Both the position numbers and the translations under genes were made by a program. A DNA stretch of 64,000 nucleotides from Nocardioides sp. Arc9.136 (GTDB taxonomy: Bacteria > Actinomycetota > Actinomycetes > Propionibacteriales > Nocardioidaceae): positions 1,364,001-1,428,000 of the forward strand of contig NZ_CP113431.1 of NCBI RefSeq assembly GCF_030506255.1, read 5' to 3'. This document shows positions 1 to 8,350 of this stretch, in pieces (the first letter of the stretch is position 1; each line of letters opens with the position of its first letter). The notes beneath the pieces were generated by a model. That model was not told where the DNA came from, made no database searches, and was given only the letters and a program-made list of their open reading frames with translations.

Positions 1-309
1 CACGGCGAGCAGCGCCAGCAGCGTCACCCGGTGCAGGCCGACCGCGCGGGCGGCGGTGGGGGCGAACGCGCCGAAGACCGCGAACGCCAGCACGGGCAGC
101 GAGGTGAGCAGGCCCGCGGTCGCGCCGGACATGCCGAACGCGTCGCGCACCTCGTCGAGCACCGGCCCGACGCTCACCGCGGCCGGTCGCAGGTTCAACG
201 AGAGCAGCAGGACGCCGACGAGCAGCAGGGGCGCGGCGAGCGCGGCGGTACGTCGCGGGCCGGCGCCTCCGGTGCTCGTGGTGCCGCGGGTCGTCTGCGG
301 CGCGGTCAC
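1..309 (-). CDS. CynX/NimT-family MFS transporter, N-terminal part (cut by window edge)
   Basis: Only the first 103 residues are in the window; the gene runs off the left edge. A short basic N-terminus (about residues 1-20) is followed by a hydrophobic helix containing LLSLNLRPA, then SVGPVLDEVRDAFG and GLLTSLPVLAFAVFGA. This order is typical of the first two to three helices of the cyanate-permease-like (CynX/NimT) branch of the major facilitator superfamily. The GTG start at 307-309 overlaps the TGA stop of the upstream EEP-family gene by 4 bp, so the two are probably translationally coupled. The transported substrate cannot be told from this fragment. Confidence 0.72.
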   Translation of the reverse strand, partial: MTAPQTTRGTTSTGGAGPRRTAALAAPLLLVGVLLLSLNLRPAAVSVGPVLDEVRDAFGMSGATAGLLTSLPVLAFAVFGAFAPTAARAVGLHRVTLLALLAV

Positions 310-1322
310 TGCCCGCACCCGGGGCGAGGGACGTCGAAGCTGACGCGCACGGCGCGGTGGTCGCTGATCGCCGAGCGCAGCACCTGGGCGCTGGTCGGGA
401 GGAGGTGGGGGGAGTGGAGCACGTAGTCAATCCTGCGCCTCGGCACCCGCGGCGGGACCGTCAGCCCCTCCCCGCTGCCCACGACCGGCCACGGATCCAG
501 GGCGAAGGACCGCGCGACGGCCATCGCCGGGGAGTCCGGCGTGGCGTTGAGGTCGCCGCCGAGGAGGAACGGCGTCGAGGCGCCCGAGGCCGCGGCGACC
601 ATCCGGCGCACCGCTCGCAGCTGTGCGATGCGGATCGTGCCGCGGGTGTGCTGCAGGTGGGTGCCGTAGACGTCGATCCCGCGGCCGTCGAGGTCGAGGG
701 TCGCGCGCAGCAGCCCGCGCTGCTCCTGGCCGGGCCGGCGGGGGAGGAGCCGGTTCTCCCAGCGGCGCACCGGCAGCCGGCTCAGCAGCGCGGTGCCGTA
801 CTCCGAGCGGGGGGCACCGCGGCGCTCGGGCGCGCGGACGACGTTGCGACCGAAGACGACGTTCATGCCCAGGCGGGTGCCCAGCCAGGTCGGCTCGTCG
901 ACGAACCGCGACCGCGCGCGGAACCGGTCGACCTCCTGCACCAAGACGACGTCGGCGTCCCACGCCTCGATCTCGCGGGCGACGCGCTCCAGGTCGAGGC
1001 CACCGCCGCCGAGCCCGCCGTGGATGTTGAACGTCAGCGCCACCAGCCGGTCCGGGCGCGGGTCGGTGCAGGTCTGGGTGGGCTCGGTGGGCAGCGTCGG
1101 CAGCCCCGTGGGCCCGCCGGACGGCCCGGACGGCCCGACGGTGGGACCACCGGAGGGACCCGTGGCGGAGGGTCCGGTCGGCTCCGGGATGCCGCTCGGT
1201 CCGCCGGTCGGGGAGCCCGGGGGACCGTCGGGCACGCGGTCGGGGGAGGGCCACAGGACGACGAGCGCCACGATCGTCGCGAGGGCGACGAGGGCGAACA
1301 GCCCGTGCACCCAGCGACTCAC
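306..1322 (-). CDS. Membrane-anchored or secreted endonuclease/exonuclease/phosphatase (EEP) family protein
   Basis: The 338-residue product has a hydrophobic segment at about residues 8-24 (signal anchor or signal peptide), then a Pro/Gly/Ser/Thr-rich linker (about 28-85), then an EEP domain from about residue 92 to the end. The family metal and catalytic motifs are in order: FNIHGG (98-103), QEVD (129-132), GTHLQH, GGDLNATP, RRIDYVL and SDHRAV. EEP enzymes cleave phosphoester bonds in nucleic acids, sphingolipids or inositol phosphates; the substrate here is unknown. The extracytoplasmic location argues against DNA repair. GTG at 1320-1322 was chosen because it places the hydrophobic segment at the N-terminus. 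It is divergent from the winged-helix gene, with starts only 18 bp apart, so the promoters must overlap coding sequence. Confidence 0.85.
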   Translation of the reverse strand: MSRWVHGLFALVALATIVALVVLWPSPDRVPDGPPGSPTGGPSGIPEPTGPSATGPSGGPTVGPSGPSGGPTGLPTLPTEPTQTCTDPRPDRLVALTFNIHGGLGGGGLDLERVAREIEAWDADVVLVQEVDRFRARSRFVDEPTWLGTRLGMNVVFGRNVVRAPERRGAPRSEYGTALLSRLPVRRWENRLLPRRPGQEQRGLLRATLDLDGRGIDVYGTHLQHTRGTIRIAQLRAVRRMVAAASGASTPFLLGGDLNATPDSPAMAVARSFALDPWPVVGSGEGLTVPPRVPRRRIDYVLHSPHLLPTSAQVLRSAISDHRAVRVSFDVPRPGCGQ

Positions 1323-1340
1323 GTGGGCAGGATAGGCGCC

Positions 1341-2492
1341 GTGCGCCACGTGACCGACGACGAACGACGGGCGCGCCTCGGGCTCCGCCACGGCCTCGTG
1401 CCGTCCGCGCGGGCGGCGGACGTCGAGACGGCCACCGCCGCCATGACCGTCCTGCACTCGACTGAGCCGGCGACGCCGTACCTCTCGATGTGGGCGCGCG
1501 TCGACGGGTTCGCCCGCGCCGACCTGGACCGGGCGCTCGCGGCGGACCGCAGCCTGGTCAAGCAGCTGGCGATGCGGCGCACCCTGTTCGTCTTCCCGCG
1601 CGACCTGCTGCCGGCGGCGTGGGGGAGCGCGGCCGCACGGGTGGCGGCGACCGAGCAGGCGCGCGTCGCCAAGGACGTCGTGCTCGAGGGGATCGCGACC
1701 GACGGCGGCTCCTGGCTGCGCTCGGCGCGCTCGGACCTGCTCGCGCTGCTCGCTGCACGGCCCGACGGGCTGACCGCGGCCGAGCTCCGCGCGGCGCTGC
1801 CGGCCCTCGGTGGCTCCACCCTCGTCTCGCGCGTGCTGGCCGGGCTCGGCGCCTCCGCCCACGTCGTGCGCGGCACCAACACGCAGCACTGGCGGGTGTC
1901 GCGGCCGCGCTGGACCCGCATGGAGCACTGGCTCGGGGAGCCGCCGGCCCCGCTTCCGCCCGCGGAGGGGTACGCCGAGCTGGTGCGGCGCTGGCTGTGG
2001 ACCTTCGGGCCCGGCACGGAGGTGGACCTGGTCTGGTGGCTCGGCTCGACCAAGGCAGCGGTGCGTGCGGCCCTCGCGGACCTGGCCGCGGTCCAGGTGC
2101 GCCTCGACGGCGGCGGCACGGGCTGGCTGCTGCCCGGGGACCTCGACCCGGTCGCCACCCCGGAGGACTGGGTGGCGCTGCTCCCGGTGCTCGACCCGAC
2201 GGTGGTGGGCTGGAAGGAGCGCGGCTGGTACCTGGGCCCGCACGCCCCGCTGCTCTTCGACCGCAACGGCAACGCCGGCACCACCGCCTGGTGGGACGGG
2301 CGCGTCGTCGGCTGCTGGGTGCAGGACCCCGCGGGGTGGGTGCACGTCCGGCTCGTCGAGGACGTGCCCGCAGCCGTCCGCGCGCGGCTCGACCTCGAGG
2401 CGGAGCGGTTGACCGCCTGGCTGGCGGGGGAGCGTGTGGGCACCGTCTACCCCTCGCCGGCCATGCGACCGGTCCTGGAGGAGCTGCTGTGA
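1341..2492 (+). CDS. Winged-helix DNA-binding domain protein (HTH_42, AlkZ/YcaQ-like superfamily)
   Basis: The 383-residue product matches a family common in Actinobacteria annotated as winged helix DNA-binding domain-containing protein. Recognisable stretches include TVLHSTEPATPYLSMWARV near residues 33-52, SLVKQLAMRRTLFVFPRDLL and a C-terminal half ending in YPSPAMRPVLEELL. Relatives in the HTH_42 superfamily include the DNA glycosylases AlkZ and YcaQ, which remove alkylated or cross-linked bases. I did not locate the AlkZ QxQ catalytic motif with confidence, so glycosylase activity is inference. GTG at 1341 begins VRHVTDDERRARLGLRHGL, a typical N-terminus for the family; GTG at 1350 is an alternative. 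The stop overlaps the next start (GTGA), suggesting coupling with the DUF4190 gene. Confidence 0.78.
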   Translation: MRHVTDDERRARLGLRHGLVPSARAADVETATAAMTVLHSTEPATPYLSMWARVDGFARADLDRALAADRSLVKQLAMRRTLFVFPRDLLPAAWGSAAARVAATEQARVAKDVVLEGIATDGGSWLRSARSDLLALLAARPDGLTAAELRAALPALGGSTLVSRVLAGLGASAHVVRGTNTQHWRVSRPRWTRMEHWLGEPPAPLPPAEGYAELVRRWLWTFGPGTEVDLVWWLGSTKAAVRAALADLAAVQVRLDGGGTGWLLPGDLDPVATPEDWVALLPVLDPTVVGWKERGWYLGPHAPLLFDRNGNAGTTAWWDGRVVGCWVQDPAGWVHVRLVEDVPAAVRARLDLEAERLTAWLAGERVGTVYPSPAMRPVLEELL

Positions 2493-2908
2493 CCCAGCCA
2501 CCGCCGTACCAGCCACCGCACCCCGCCTGGACGCCGCAGCCCCCGCCGCCGGTCCCCGGCCGCGCGACGGCAGCGCTCGTCCTCGGTGTCCTCTCGCTCA
2601 CCTGCCTGGGCTTCCTGAGCGGCATCCCCGCGATGGTGCTGGGCCGTTCGGCGGGCCGCGAGATCGCCGCGTCCGGCGGCCGCCTCGGAGGTGACGGCAT
2701 CGCCACCGCCGGCTTCGTCACCGGCCTCGTCGGCACGCTGCTGTCCGCGCTGGCCCTCCTGGCCCTGGTGGGCATGTTCGTGCTGCTCGGCGTGACCTTC
2801 GACCGGAACCTGGACCGCCTCGAGGAGATCGAGCGGACGCCCACGCCGAGCTGCAGCCCCGGGTCGGCCCCGTTCGCCGATCCCCTGCTCGAGGACTGCC
2901 GGCCGTAG
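2489..2908 (+). CDS. DUF4190-type small membrane protein
   Basis: The 139-residue product has a Pro-rich cytoplasmic N-terminus (PPPYQPPHPAWTPQPPPP), then two hydrophobic segments: ALVLGVLSLTCLGFLSGIPAMVLG (about 29-52) and a second at about 69-97. They are separated by GRSAGREIAASGGRLGGDG, and the tail holds two Cys residues. This layout is that of DUF4190 proteins, which are of unknown function and frequent in Actinobacteria. The GTG start lies inside the upstream gene's stop (GTGA overlap). No catalytic residue is evident. Confidence 0.75.
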   Translation: MTQPPPYQPPHPAWTPQPPPPVPGRATAALVLGVLSLTCLGFLSGIPAMVLGRSAGREIAASGGRLGGDGIATAGFVTGLVGTLLSALALLALVGMFVLLGVTFDRNLDRLEEIERTPTPSCSPGSAPFADPLLEDCRP

Positions 2909-2911
2909 GAT
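2906..2911 (+). promoter_or_regulatory. Candidate -10 element, leaderless start of the DUF2344 gene
   Basis: TAGGAT ends 6 nt before the GTG start codon at 2918. That spacing puts the transcription start at or next to the start codon and predicts a leaderless mRNA. No clear -35 is visible. Confidence 0.5.
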
Positions 2912-2917
2912 CCGGGG

Positions 2918-3646
2918 GTGCGTCAGCAGCCCGAGCAGCAAGCCCCGCCGGTCCAGCGGCTGCGGATCCGGTACGCCAAGCGCGGCCGGCTGCGGTTCAC
3001 CAGCCACCGCGACTTCAGCCGCGCCTTCGAGCGCGCGGTGTTCCGCGCCCGCATCCCCATGGCGTACTCCTCCGGCTTCAACCCGCACCCGCGCATCTCG
3101 TACGCCGGTGCGGCACCGACCGGGTCGGCGAGCGAGGCCGAGTACCTCGAGATCGGGCTCGCGGCGGTCCTCGACCCCGCCGACGTCCACGTCAGCCTGG
3201 AGGAGGCCCTGCCCTCCGGGCTCGACGTCCTCGAGGTCGTGGAGTCGCCCGGCGGCTCCCTCGCGGACCTGCTCGAGGGCAGCCACTGGTGGGCAGACAT
3301 CGCCGCCCAGCCGATGGAGGCGGCGACCGCGGTCGACGCGTTCCTCGCCACCGGGTCGGTGGTCGTCGAGCGGATGACCAAGAAGGGACTGCGGGAGCTG
3401 GACTGCCGGGTCCCCGTGGTCTCGCTCGTCGCCGGGCCCGCGCCGGAGGGTTCCCCGGCCGGCGCGCGGCTCGACCTGGTGCTGCGACACGCCGTGCCGT
3501 CGATCCGTCCCGACGACGTCCTGAGCGGACTCGCCCAGGTCTCGGCGTTGGCGGTCGGCCCGGCGCCACTGCTCACCCGGGTCGCCCAGGGCCCGCTCGA
3601 CGAGACCACCGGGGAGATCGGCGACCCGCTGCGCGCGCGGGCATGA
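2918..3646 (+). CDS. TIGR03936 family (DUF2344) radical-SAM-associated protein
   Basis: The 242-residue product begins with RLRIRYAKRGRLRFTSHRD near residues 14-32, followed by RAFERAVFRARIPMAYSSGF and NPHPRISYAGAAPTGSASEAEYLEI. These are signature stretches of the TIGR03936/DUF2344 family, commonly encoded next to a B12-binding radical SAM protein (TIGR03960) and just upstream of rne in Actinobacteria. The rne neighbour is here, but the radical SAM partner is not immediately upstream. The molecular role is unknown; tRNA or rRNA modification has been suggested from such contexts and is inference. Confidence 0.88.
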   Translation: MRQQPEQQAPPVQRLRIRYAKRGRLRFTSHRDFSRAFERAVFRARIPMAYSSGFNPHPRISYAGAAPTGSASEAEYLEIGLAAVLDPADVHVSLEEALPSGLDVLEVVESPGGSLADLLEGSHWWADIAAQPMEAATAVDAFLATGSVVVERMTKKGLRELDCRVPVVSLVAGPAPEGSPAGARLDLVLRHAVPSIRPDDVLSGLAQVSALAVGPAPLLTRVAQGPLDETTGEIGDPLRARA

Positions 3647-3941
3647 CCGCATCGCAGGTGTGGTGTGCGATACTCGGCAACGGTCGACCCCGTCGACCCG
3701 ACGACGTTCTCGCCTGGTCCGCAGCCTGCGGGCCGGCACGGTGGGTGCAGGTCGTCGCCAGACCGCGACGCGGCCGTGACAGGGCCCAGCGACCGCGGCA
3801 GGTGACTTCCCGCTCCCAGTGACGCACACCGCGGAGGGTGTCGCCGCCACCGAAGGCTTTGCGCCGTCGACCTTGAGCACGCGGGTCCGCGGCGTCTGAC
3901 CGCCCGGCCGCCCTGCGGGGAGCCGGGCCGAGGAGCAGCAC
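3647..3941 (+). other. Long untranslated leader / promoter region of rne
   Basis: This 295-nt stretch has no convincing ORF. A weak promoter may lie at its left end (ATGACC at 3645-3650, GATACT at 3669-3674, 18-nt spacer). That would leave a 5' UTR of about 260 nt before rne, with an AGGAG Shine-Dalgarno near 3931-3935. Long rne leaders mediate feedback autoregulation in some bacteria; whether this one does cannot be told. I recognise no known RNA family. Confidence 0.35.
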
Positions 3942-6900
3942 ATGGCTGACGACGACCTGCAGGTCGCCCCCACCGACACCACCGTGGGCACCACCCCCGG
4001 CGCCGTCCCGGGGGACACCCCCGAGGGCGACGCCGCGCCGGCGCGCAAGACCGCCGCGCGCAAGAGCGCGGCGAAGAAGGCGCCCGCCGCGAAGAAGGCG
4101 ACGGCGGCCAAGACCACCGCCGCCAAGAAGACCACCGCCAAGCGGACCGCCAAGAAGGCAGCGGTCGCCGCCGAGGCCGAGCTCCCGATCGCGGACGCCG
4201 CTCCGGTCGAGGCGCCCGGCGACGCTCCGGTCGACGTCGCGCCCGAGGCGGTCGACGCGGTCGGCACCGAGGTGGCTGCCGAGGCGGGCGAGGCGCCGCC
4301 GGCGAAGAAGGCGGCCGCCAAGCGCACCGCGAAGAAGACCACGGGCAAGAAGGCCAGCACGCGCAAGACGGCCGCCGCCAAGGCCGCCGACGCCGACGCG
4401 CCCGTCGAGCAGCCCGCCGACCAGGCGCCCGTCGAGCAGCCCGCCGACCAGGCGCCGGCCGAGCCGACCGCCGAGCCCGCGACCGAGGCGGCCCGCAGCG
4501 CCGCCGTACCGCTCTTCCAGGCGCCCGAGCCCGTCAAGGCGCCGGCACGCCGTACCCGCAAGAAGGCCGTCGCCGCCCCGGCGCCGGTCGCCGAGGTCGA
4601 GGACGAGGCCGTCGACGGCGCGGCCGCCGGCGAGACCGACGAGGCCGAGCTGACCGAGGTCGCCCCCGGCGAGCCGACGGTCGAGCCGCCCGCGGACGCC
4701 GACGACAGCGAGGACGACACCGAGTCGGGCACCGACACCGACGACGCGGACACCGAGTCGGACAGCGAGTCGGACACCGACGAGGACCAGGACCAGGACC
4801 AGGACGGCGAGGGTGGCGGCAACGGCCGTCGTCGGCGCCGTCGCGGCGGTCGCCGCCGTCGCAAGTCCGGCGGGGGCGGCAACGGTGAGTCCGGCGAGGG
4901 CGGCTCCGAGGCCACCGCCGAGGACGACGAGGCCCCGGCGGCCGGCCGCAACCAGCGCGGCAGGGGCCAGGGCGGGCAGTCCGGGAACGGCTCCGGCGAC
5001 ACGTCGGGCGACAAGTCCGGCGATGCCTCCGGCCAGGCCGAGGACGAGACGTCTGAGCAGGGCAAGGACGAGCCGGAGTCCGGCGAGGGCTCCTCCTCGC
5101 GGCGCCGCCGGCGTCGCCGCCGCTCGGGCGAGGGCGGGGACGCCAACGAGGGTGGCGAGGACTCGGAGAAGACCGTCACGCGGGTCCGCCAGGGCCGCAC
5201 TGGCGAGGACCAGATCACCGCGGTCTCCGGCTCCACCCGCCTCGAGGCCAAGAAGCAGCGCCGTCGCGAGGGCCGCGAGGCCGGCCGCCGCCGTGCGCCG
5301 ATCGTGAGCGAGGCCGAGTTCCTGGCCCGCCGCGAGGCCGTCGACCGGGTCATGATCATCCGCCAGCGCGACGAGCTCACCCAGATCGGCGTGCTCGAGG
5401 ACAAGGTGCTCGTCGAGCACTACGTCGCCCGCGAGTCGCAGACCTCGCTGATCGGCAACGTCTACCTCGGTCGCGTCCAGAACGTCCTGCCCTCGATGGA
5501 GGCGGCGTTCATCGACATCGGCAAGGGCCGCAACGCGGTGCTCTACGCCGGCGAGGTCAACTGGTCCGCGCTCGGCCACCGCGAGGGCCAGCCCCGCAAG
5601 ATCGAGTCGGTGCTCTCCTCGGGCCAGTCGGTGCTCGTCCAGGTCACCAAGGACCCGATCGGCCACAAGGGCGCCCGGCTGACCAGCCAGGTCAGCCTCG
5701 CCGGCCGGTTCCTGGTCTACGTGCCCGACGGCACCACCAGCGGCATCTCCCGCAAGCTGCCCGACACCGAGCGCGGCCGCCTCAAGGCGCTGCTCAAGGA
5801 GATCGTCCCCGACACCGCCGGGGTGATCGTGCGGACCGCCGCCGAGGGCGCCAGCGAGGACGAGCTGACCCGCGACGTCGAGCGGCTCAAGGCGCGCTGG
5901 GAGGACATCGAGAAGAAGGCCAAGGGCAGCGCCCCGCAGCTGCTGTACGGCGAGCCGGACCTGACCCTCAAGGTGGTCCGCGACCTGTTCACCGAGGACT
6001 TCTCCCGGCTCGTCATCGAGGGCCAGGACGCCTGGGACACCGTGCAGGGCTACGTCCAGCACGTCGCCCCGGACCTCGCCGAGCGGCTGGAGCGCTACGA
6101 GCCCTCCGAGCACGACGGCAAGGACGTCTTCGCCGCCCACCGGGTCGAGGAGCAGATCGCCAAGGCGCTCGACCGCAAGGTCTGGTTGCCCTCCGGCGGG
6201 TCGCTGATCATCGACCGCACCGAGGCGATGACGGTCATCGACGTCAACACCGGCAAGTTCACCGGCTCCGGGGGCAACCTCGAGGAGACGGTCACCAAGA
6301 ACAACCTGGAGGCGGCCGAGGAGGTCGTGCGCCAGCTCCGGCTGCGCGACATCGGCGGCATCATCGTCGTCGACTTCATCGACATGGTCCTGGAGTCCAA
6401 CCGCGACCTGGTGCTGCGCCGCCTCGTCGAGTGCCTGGGCCGCGACCGCACGCGCCACCAGGTCGCCGAGGTGACCTCGCTCGGGCTCGTGCAGATGACC
6501 CGCAAGCGCATCGGCACCGGCCTGGTCGAGTCGTTCTCGGAGAACTGCGAGCACTGCCAGGGACGCGGCGTGGTCATCCACGACGCGCCCGTCGAGGCCC
6601 GCAAGGGTGCCGAGGACGAGGGTCGCGGTCGCAGCGGCCGTCGCCGCGGCGGCAAGGGCCGGGGCGACGACGACCAGCAGCAGGGGTCGGGCAAGCAGAA
6701 CGGCGGCCAGCACGGTGGCCAGCACGGTGGCCAGGACGGCGGCGCGAAGGTGCCGACGCCGGCGGAGCTCGCCGCGATGGCGCGCCACGACGAGAAGCAG
6801 GCCGACCAGAAGCAGGCCGACCAGAAGCAGGCCGACCAGAAGCAGGCCGACCAGAAGCAGGCCGACCAGAAGCAGGCCGACCAGAAGCAGGCCGACGTCC

Positions 6901-7442
6901 CGGCGCGGGTCGAGCCGACGGCCGACCCCGCGAAGCAGCCGGCCGCCGAGCAGGCCCCGGAGCAGGCTGCTGGGTCGGCACCCGAGCCCGCTGCGGAGGC
7001 ACCTGCCGTGCCGCTCGACCAGGCGCCGGCCGAGCCGGCGGCGCCCCGGGTGGTGACCCGCACCCGTCGCCGTTCGGCCAGCCGTCCGGCCGGCCAGCCC
7101 GCCACCGTCACGGTGAGCGAGCCGGTCTCGATCAGCGAGCCGGCCTCCCCGGAGGCCCCGGCCACCGCCGAGGCCGTCGAGCCGCTCGAGACGACCCCGG
7201 CGACGCCGGTGGAGACGCCGCCCCCGCCGCGTGTGGTGACCCGCACGCGCGGTCGCAGCGCCACCCGTCCGGCCGGTCCGCCCGCAGGGGCCCAGGCCGG
7301 CGGTGGGGCCGCCGTGGACGGCGCCGCGGCCACCGATGGCCAGGCCTCGGGCCAGGACTCCGGCCAGGACTCCGGCCAGGGCGTGGACGACTCCTCGGTC
7401 GAGGCCGTGCCCGTGAAGAAGCGGAGCCCGCGCAAGCGCTGA
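3942..7442 (+). CDS. rne: Ribonuclease E/G with extended low-complexity arms
   Basis: The 1166-residue endoribonuclease carries out mRNA turnover and rRNA/tRNA processing. The conserved core starts near residue 460. It has an S1 RNA-binding domain (about 495-580, LIGNVYLGRVQNVLPSMEAA), the DNase I-like catalytic part with VIDVNTGKFTG (about 765-775) and VDFIDM (about 809-814) supplying metal-binding Asp residues, and the zinc-link CEHC (about 868-871) used for dimerisation. The N-terminal 450 residues are disordered: histone-H1-like Lys/Ala repeats (about 28-70 and 120-150), an acidic Asp/Glu/Ser/Thr run (about 245-290) and Arg/Gly-rich blocks. The C-terminal arm includes seven KQADQ-type pentapeptides. 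The arms are likely RNA- and partner-binding scaffolds, as in other actinobacterial RNase E. Start ATG has an AGGAG upstream. Confidence 0.97.
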   Translation: MADDDLQVAPTDTTVGTTPGAVPGDTPEGDAAPARKTAARKSAAKKAPAAKKATAAKTTAAKKTTAKRTAKKAAVAAEAELPIADAAPVEAPGDAPVDVAPEAVDAVGTEVAAEAGEAPPAKKAAAKRTAKKTTGKKASTRKTAAAKAADADAPVEQPADQAPVEQPADQAPAEPTAEPATEAARSAAVPLFQAPEPVKAPARRTRKKAVAAPAPVAEVEDEAVDGAAAGETDEAELTEVAPGEPTVEPPADADDSEDDTESGTDTDDADTESDSESDTDEDQDQDQDGEGGGNGRRRRRRGGRRRRKSGGGGNGESGEGGSEATAEDDEAPAAGRNQRGRGQGGQSGNGSGDTSGDKSGDASGQAEDETSEQGKDEPESGEGSSSRRRRRRRRSGEGGDANEGGEDSEKTVTRVRQGRTGEDQITAVSGSTRLEAKKQRRREGREAGRRRAPIVSEAEFLARREAVDRVMIIRQRDELTQIGVLEDKVLVEHYVARESQTSLIGNVYLGRVQNVLPSMEAAFIDIGKGRNAVLYAGEVNWSALGHREGQPRKIESVLSSGQSVLVQVTKDPIGHKGARLTSQVSLAGRFLVYVPDGTTSGISRKLPDTERGRLKALLKEIVPDTAGVIVRTAAEGASEDELTRDVERLKARWEDIEKKAKGSAPQLLYGEPDLTLKVVRDLFTEDFSRLVIEGQDAWDTVQGYVQHVAPDLAERLERYEPSEHDGKDVFAAHRVEEQIAKALDRKVWLPSGGSLIIDRTEAMTVIDVNTGKFTGSGGNLEETVTKNNLEAAEEVVRQLRLRDIGGIIVVDFIDMVLESNRDLVLRRLVECLGRDRTRHQVAEVTSLGLVQMTRKRIGTGLVESFSENCEHCQGRGVVIHDAPVEARKGAEDEGRGRSGRRRGGKGRGDDDQQQGSGKQNGGQHGGQHGGQDGGAKVPTPAELAAMARHDEKQADQKQADQKQADQKQADQKQADQKQADQKQADVPARVEPTADPAKQPAAEQAPEQAAGSAPEPAAEAPAVPLDQAPAEPAAPRVVTRTRRRSASRPAGQPATVTVSEPVSISEPASPEAPATAEAVEPLETTPATPVETPPPPRVVTRTRGRSATRPAGPPAGAQAGGGAAVDGAAATDGQASGQDSGQDSGQGVDDSSVEAVPVKKRSPRKR
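6795..6899 (+). repeat. Seven tandem 15-bp repeats inside rne (KQADQ pentapeptide)
   Basis: The 15-bp unit aagcaggccgaccag is repeated head to tail seven times in frame, the last copy ending in gacgtc. It encodes residues about 952-986 of RNase E (six KQADQ and one KQADV). The copies are nearly identical at the DNA level, so copy number is likely to vary between strains by slippage. Confidence 0.95.
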
Positions 7443-7481
7443 CCGTGCAGGCCACGGAGGGTGGGGCGGCGTACCGGCGTT

Positions 7482-7510
7482 TTGCGGTCGTCGCCCCACG
7501 TCCGTACTAT
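7482..7510 (+). promoter_or_regulatory. Candidate promoter for rplU-rpmA
   Basis: TTGCGG at 7482-7487 and TACTAT at 7505-7510, with a 17-nt spacer, lie between rne and rplU. This leaves a leader of about 115 nt before the GTG of rplU. L21 leaders are often autoregulatory in other bacteria; I see no assignable element here. Confidence 0.55.
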
Positions 7511-7630
7511 TGACCCTCGGTGCGCGCTTCCCAGTGCGCCCTCTCTCCGTGCGGCGCGCCAGCGTGCGTGCCCGGAGACCCGAACGCAGTGCCCAGAGAC
7601 ATCGAGCAGAGACCGACGAAGGAGACCGCG

Positions 7631-7939
7631 GTGTACGCGATCGTGCGCGCAGGCGCCAAGCAGCAGAAGGTTGCCGTGGGCGACGTCATCGAGATCGACA
7701 AGGTCGCGACGGCCGCCGGTGACTCCCTCACCCTCCCCGTCGTGCTCGTGGTCGACGGCGAGACCGTCACCTCCGACTCCGCCAAGCTCGGCGGCGCCTC
7801 GGTGACCGCCGAGGTCGTCGGTGCCACCAAGGGCCCGAAGATCATCATCCAGAAGTACAAGAACAAGACCGGCTACAAGAAGCGCCAGGGTCACCGCCAG
7901 AAGTACACCCAGGTCAAGGTCACCGACATCTCCCTCTGA
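7631..7939 (+). CDS. rplU: 50S ribosomal protein L21
   Basis: The 102-residue product starts [18 protein letters not shown], the standard L21 N-terminus, and ends in the basic stretch [20 protein letters not shown]. It binds 23S rRNA in the large subunit. The GTG at 7631 is chosen because it gives the family's exact N-terminus and length; further in-frame codons upstream do not resemble L21. It sits directly before rpmA and obgE, the classic L21-L27-Obg order. Confidence 0.98.
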   Translation: MYAIVRAGAKQQKVAVGDVIEIDKVATAAGDSLTLPVVLVVDGETVTSDSAKLGGASVTAEVVGATKGPKIIIQKYKNKTGYKKRQGHRQKYTQVKVTDISL

Positions 7940-7982
7940 GCCCCGCGCTCTCAGGTCAGCAACCCACACCCAAGGACACGAC

Positions 7983-8237
7983 ATGGCACACAAGAAGGGC
8001 GCGGCGTCGACCAAGAACGGTCGCGACTCCAACGCGCAGCGTCTGGGCGTCAAGCGCTTCGGCGGCCAGGCCGTCAACGCCGGCGAGATCATCGTCCGCC
8101 AGCGCGGCACCCACTTCCACCCGGGCAGCGGCGTCGGCCGTGGCGGCGACGACACGCTGTTCGCGCTCGTTCCCGGTGCGGTCGAGTTCGGCACCCGCCG
8201 TGGTCGTCGCGTCGTGAACATCGTCCCGGGCGAGTGA
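7983..8237 (+). CDS. rpmA: 50S ribosomal protein L27
   Basis: The 84-residue product begins [20 protein letters not shown] and contains [21 protein letters not shown] and [18 protein letters not shown], diagnostic of L27. The N-terminal tail reaches the peptidyl-transferase centre. It has the short actinobacterial N-terminus and lacks the cleavable Firmicutes extension. Spacing of 43 bp after rplU suggests a single transcript. Confidence 0.98.
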   Translation: MAHKKGAASTKNGRDSNAQRLGVKRFGGQAVNAGEIIVRQRGTHFHPGSGVGRGGDDTLFALVPGAVEFGTRRGRRVVNIVPGE

Positions 8238-8281
8238 CCTGAGGCGACACATCGTCGGCCGGTCTCTCACCGGCCACCGTA

Positions 8282-8305
8282 GGGCGCCCCGGATCCGGGG
8301 CGCCC
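8282..8305 (+). terminator. 24-bp perfect palindrome after rpmA (terminator or attenuator)
   Basis: The 12-bp half-site gggcgccccgga is followed directly by its exact complement, giving a perfect GC-rich palindrome, then ttcgtcatttc. It lies between rpmA and obgE. It can separate high ribosomal-protein expression from lower obgE expression. Confidence 0.75.
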
Positions 8306-8350
8306 TTCGTCATTTCTCCCCGGCACACCGCCACAGAAGTAGGTAGAACC

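Noticed and set aside
6795..6899. Regular 15-bp repeats considered as a CRISPR array
   Set aside because: They are contiguous without spacers, in frame inside rne and code for a pentapeptide repeat.
3573..7499. A 1308-codon minus-strand open frame opposite rne
   Set aside because: It is the antisense shadow of rne; its Leu/Gly/Ala/Val/Arg repeats follow directly from the rne codon pattern and no domain is recognisable.
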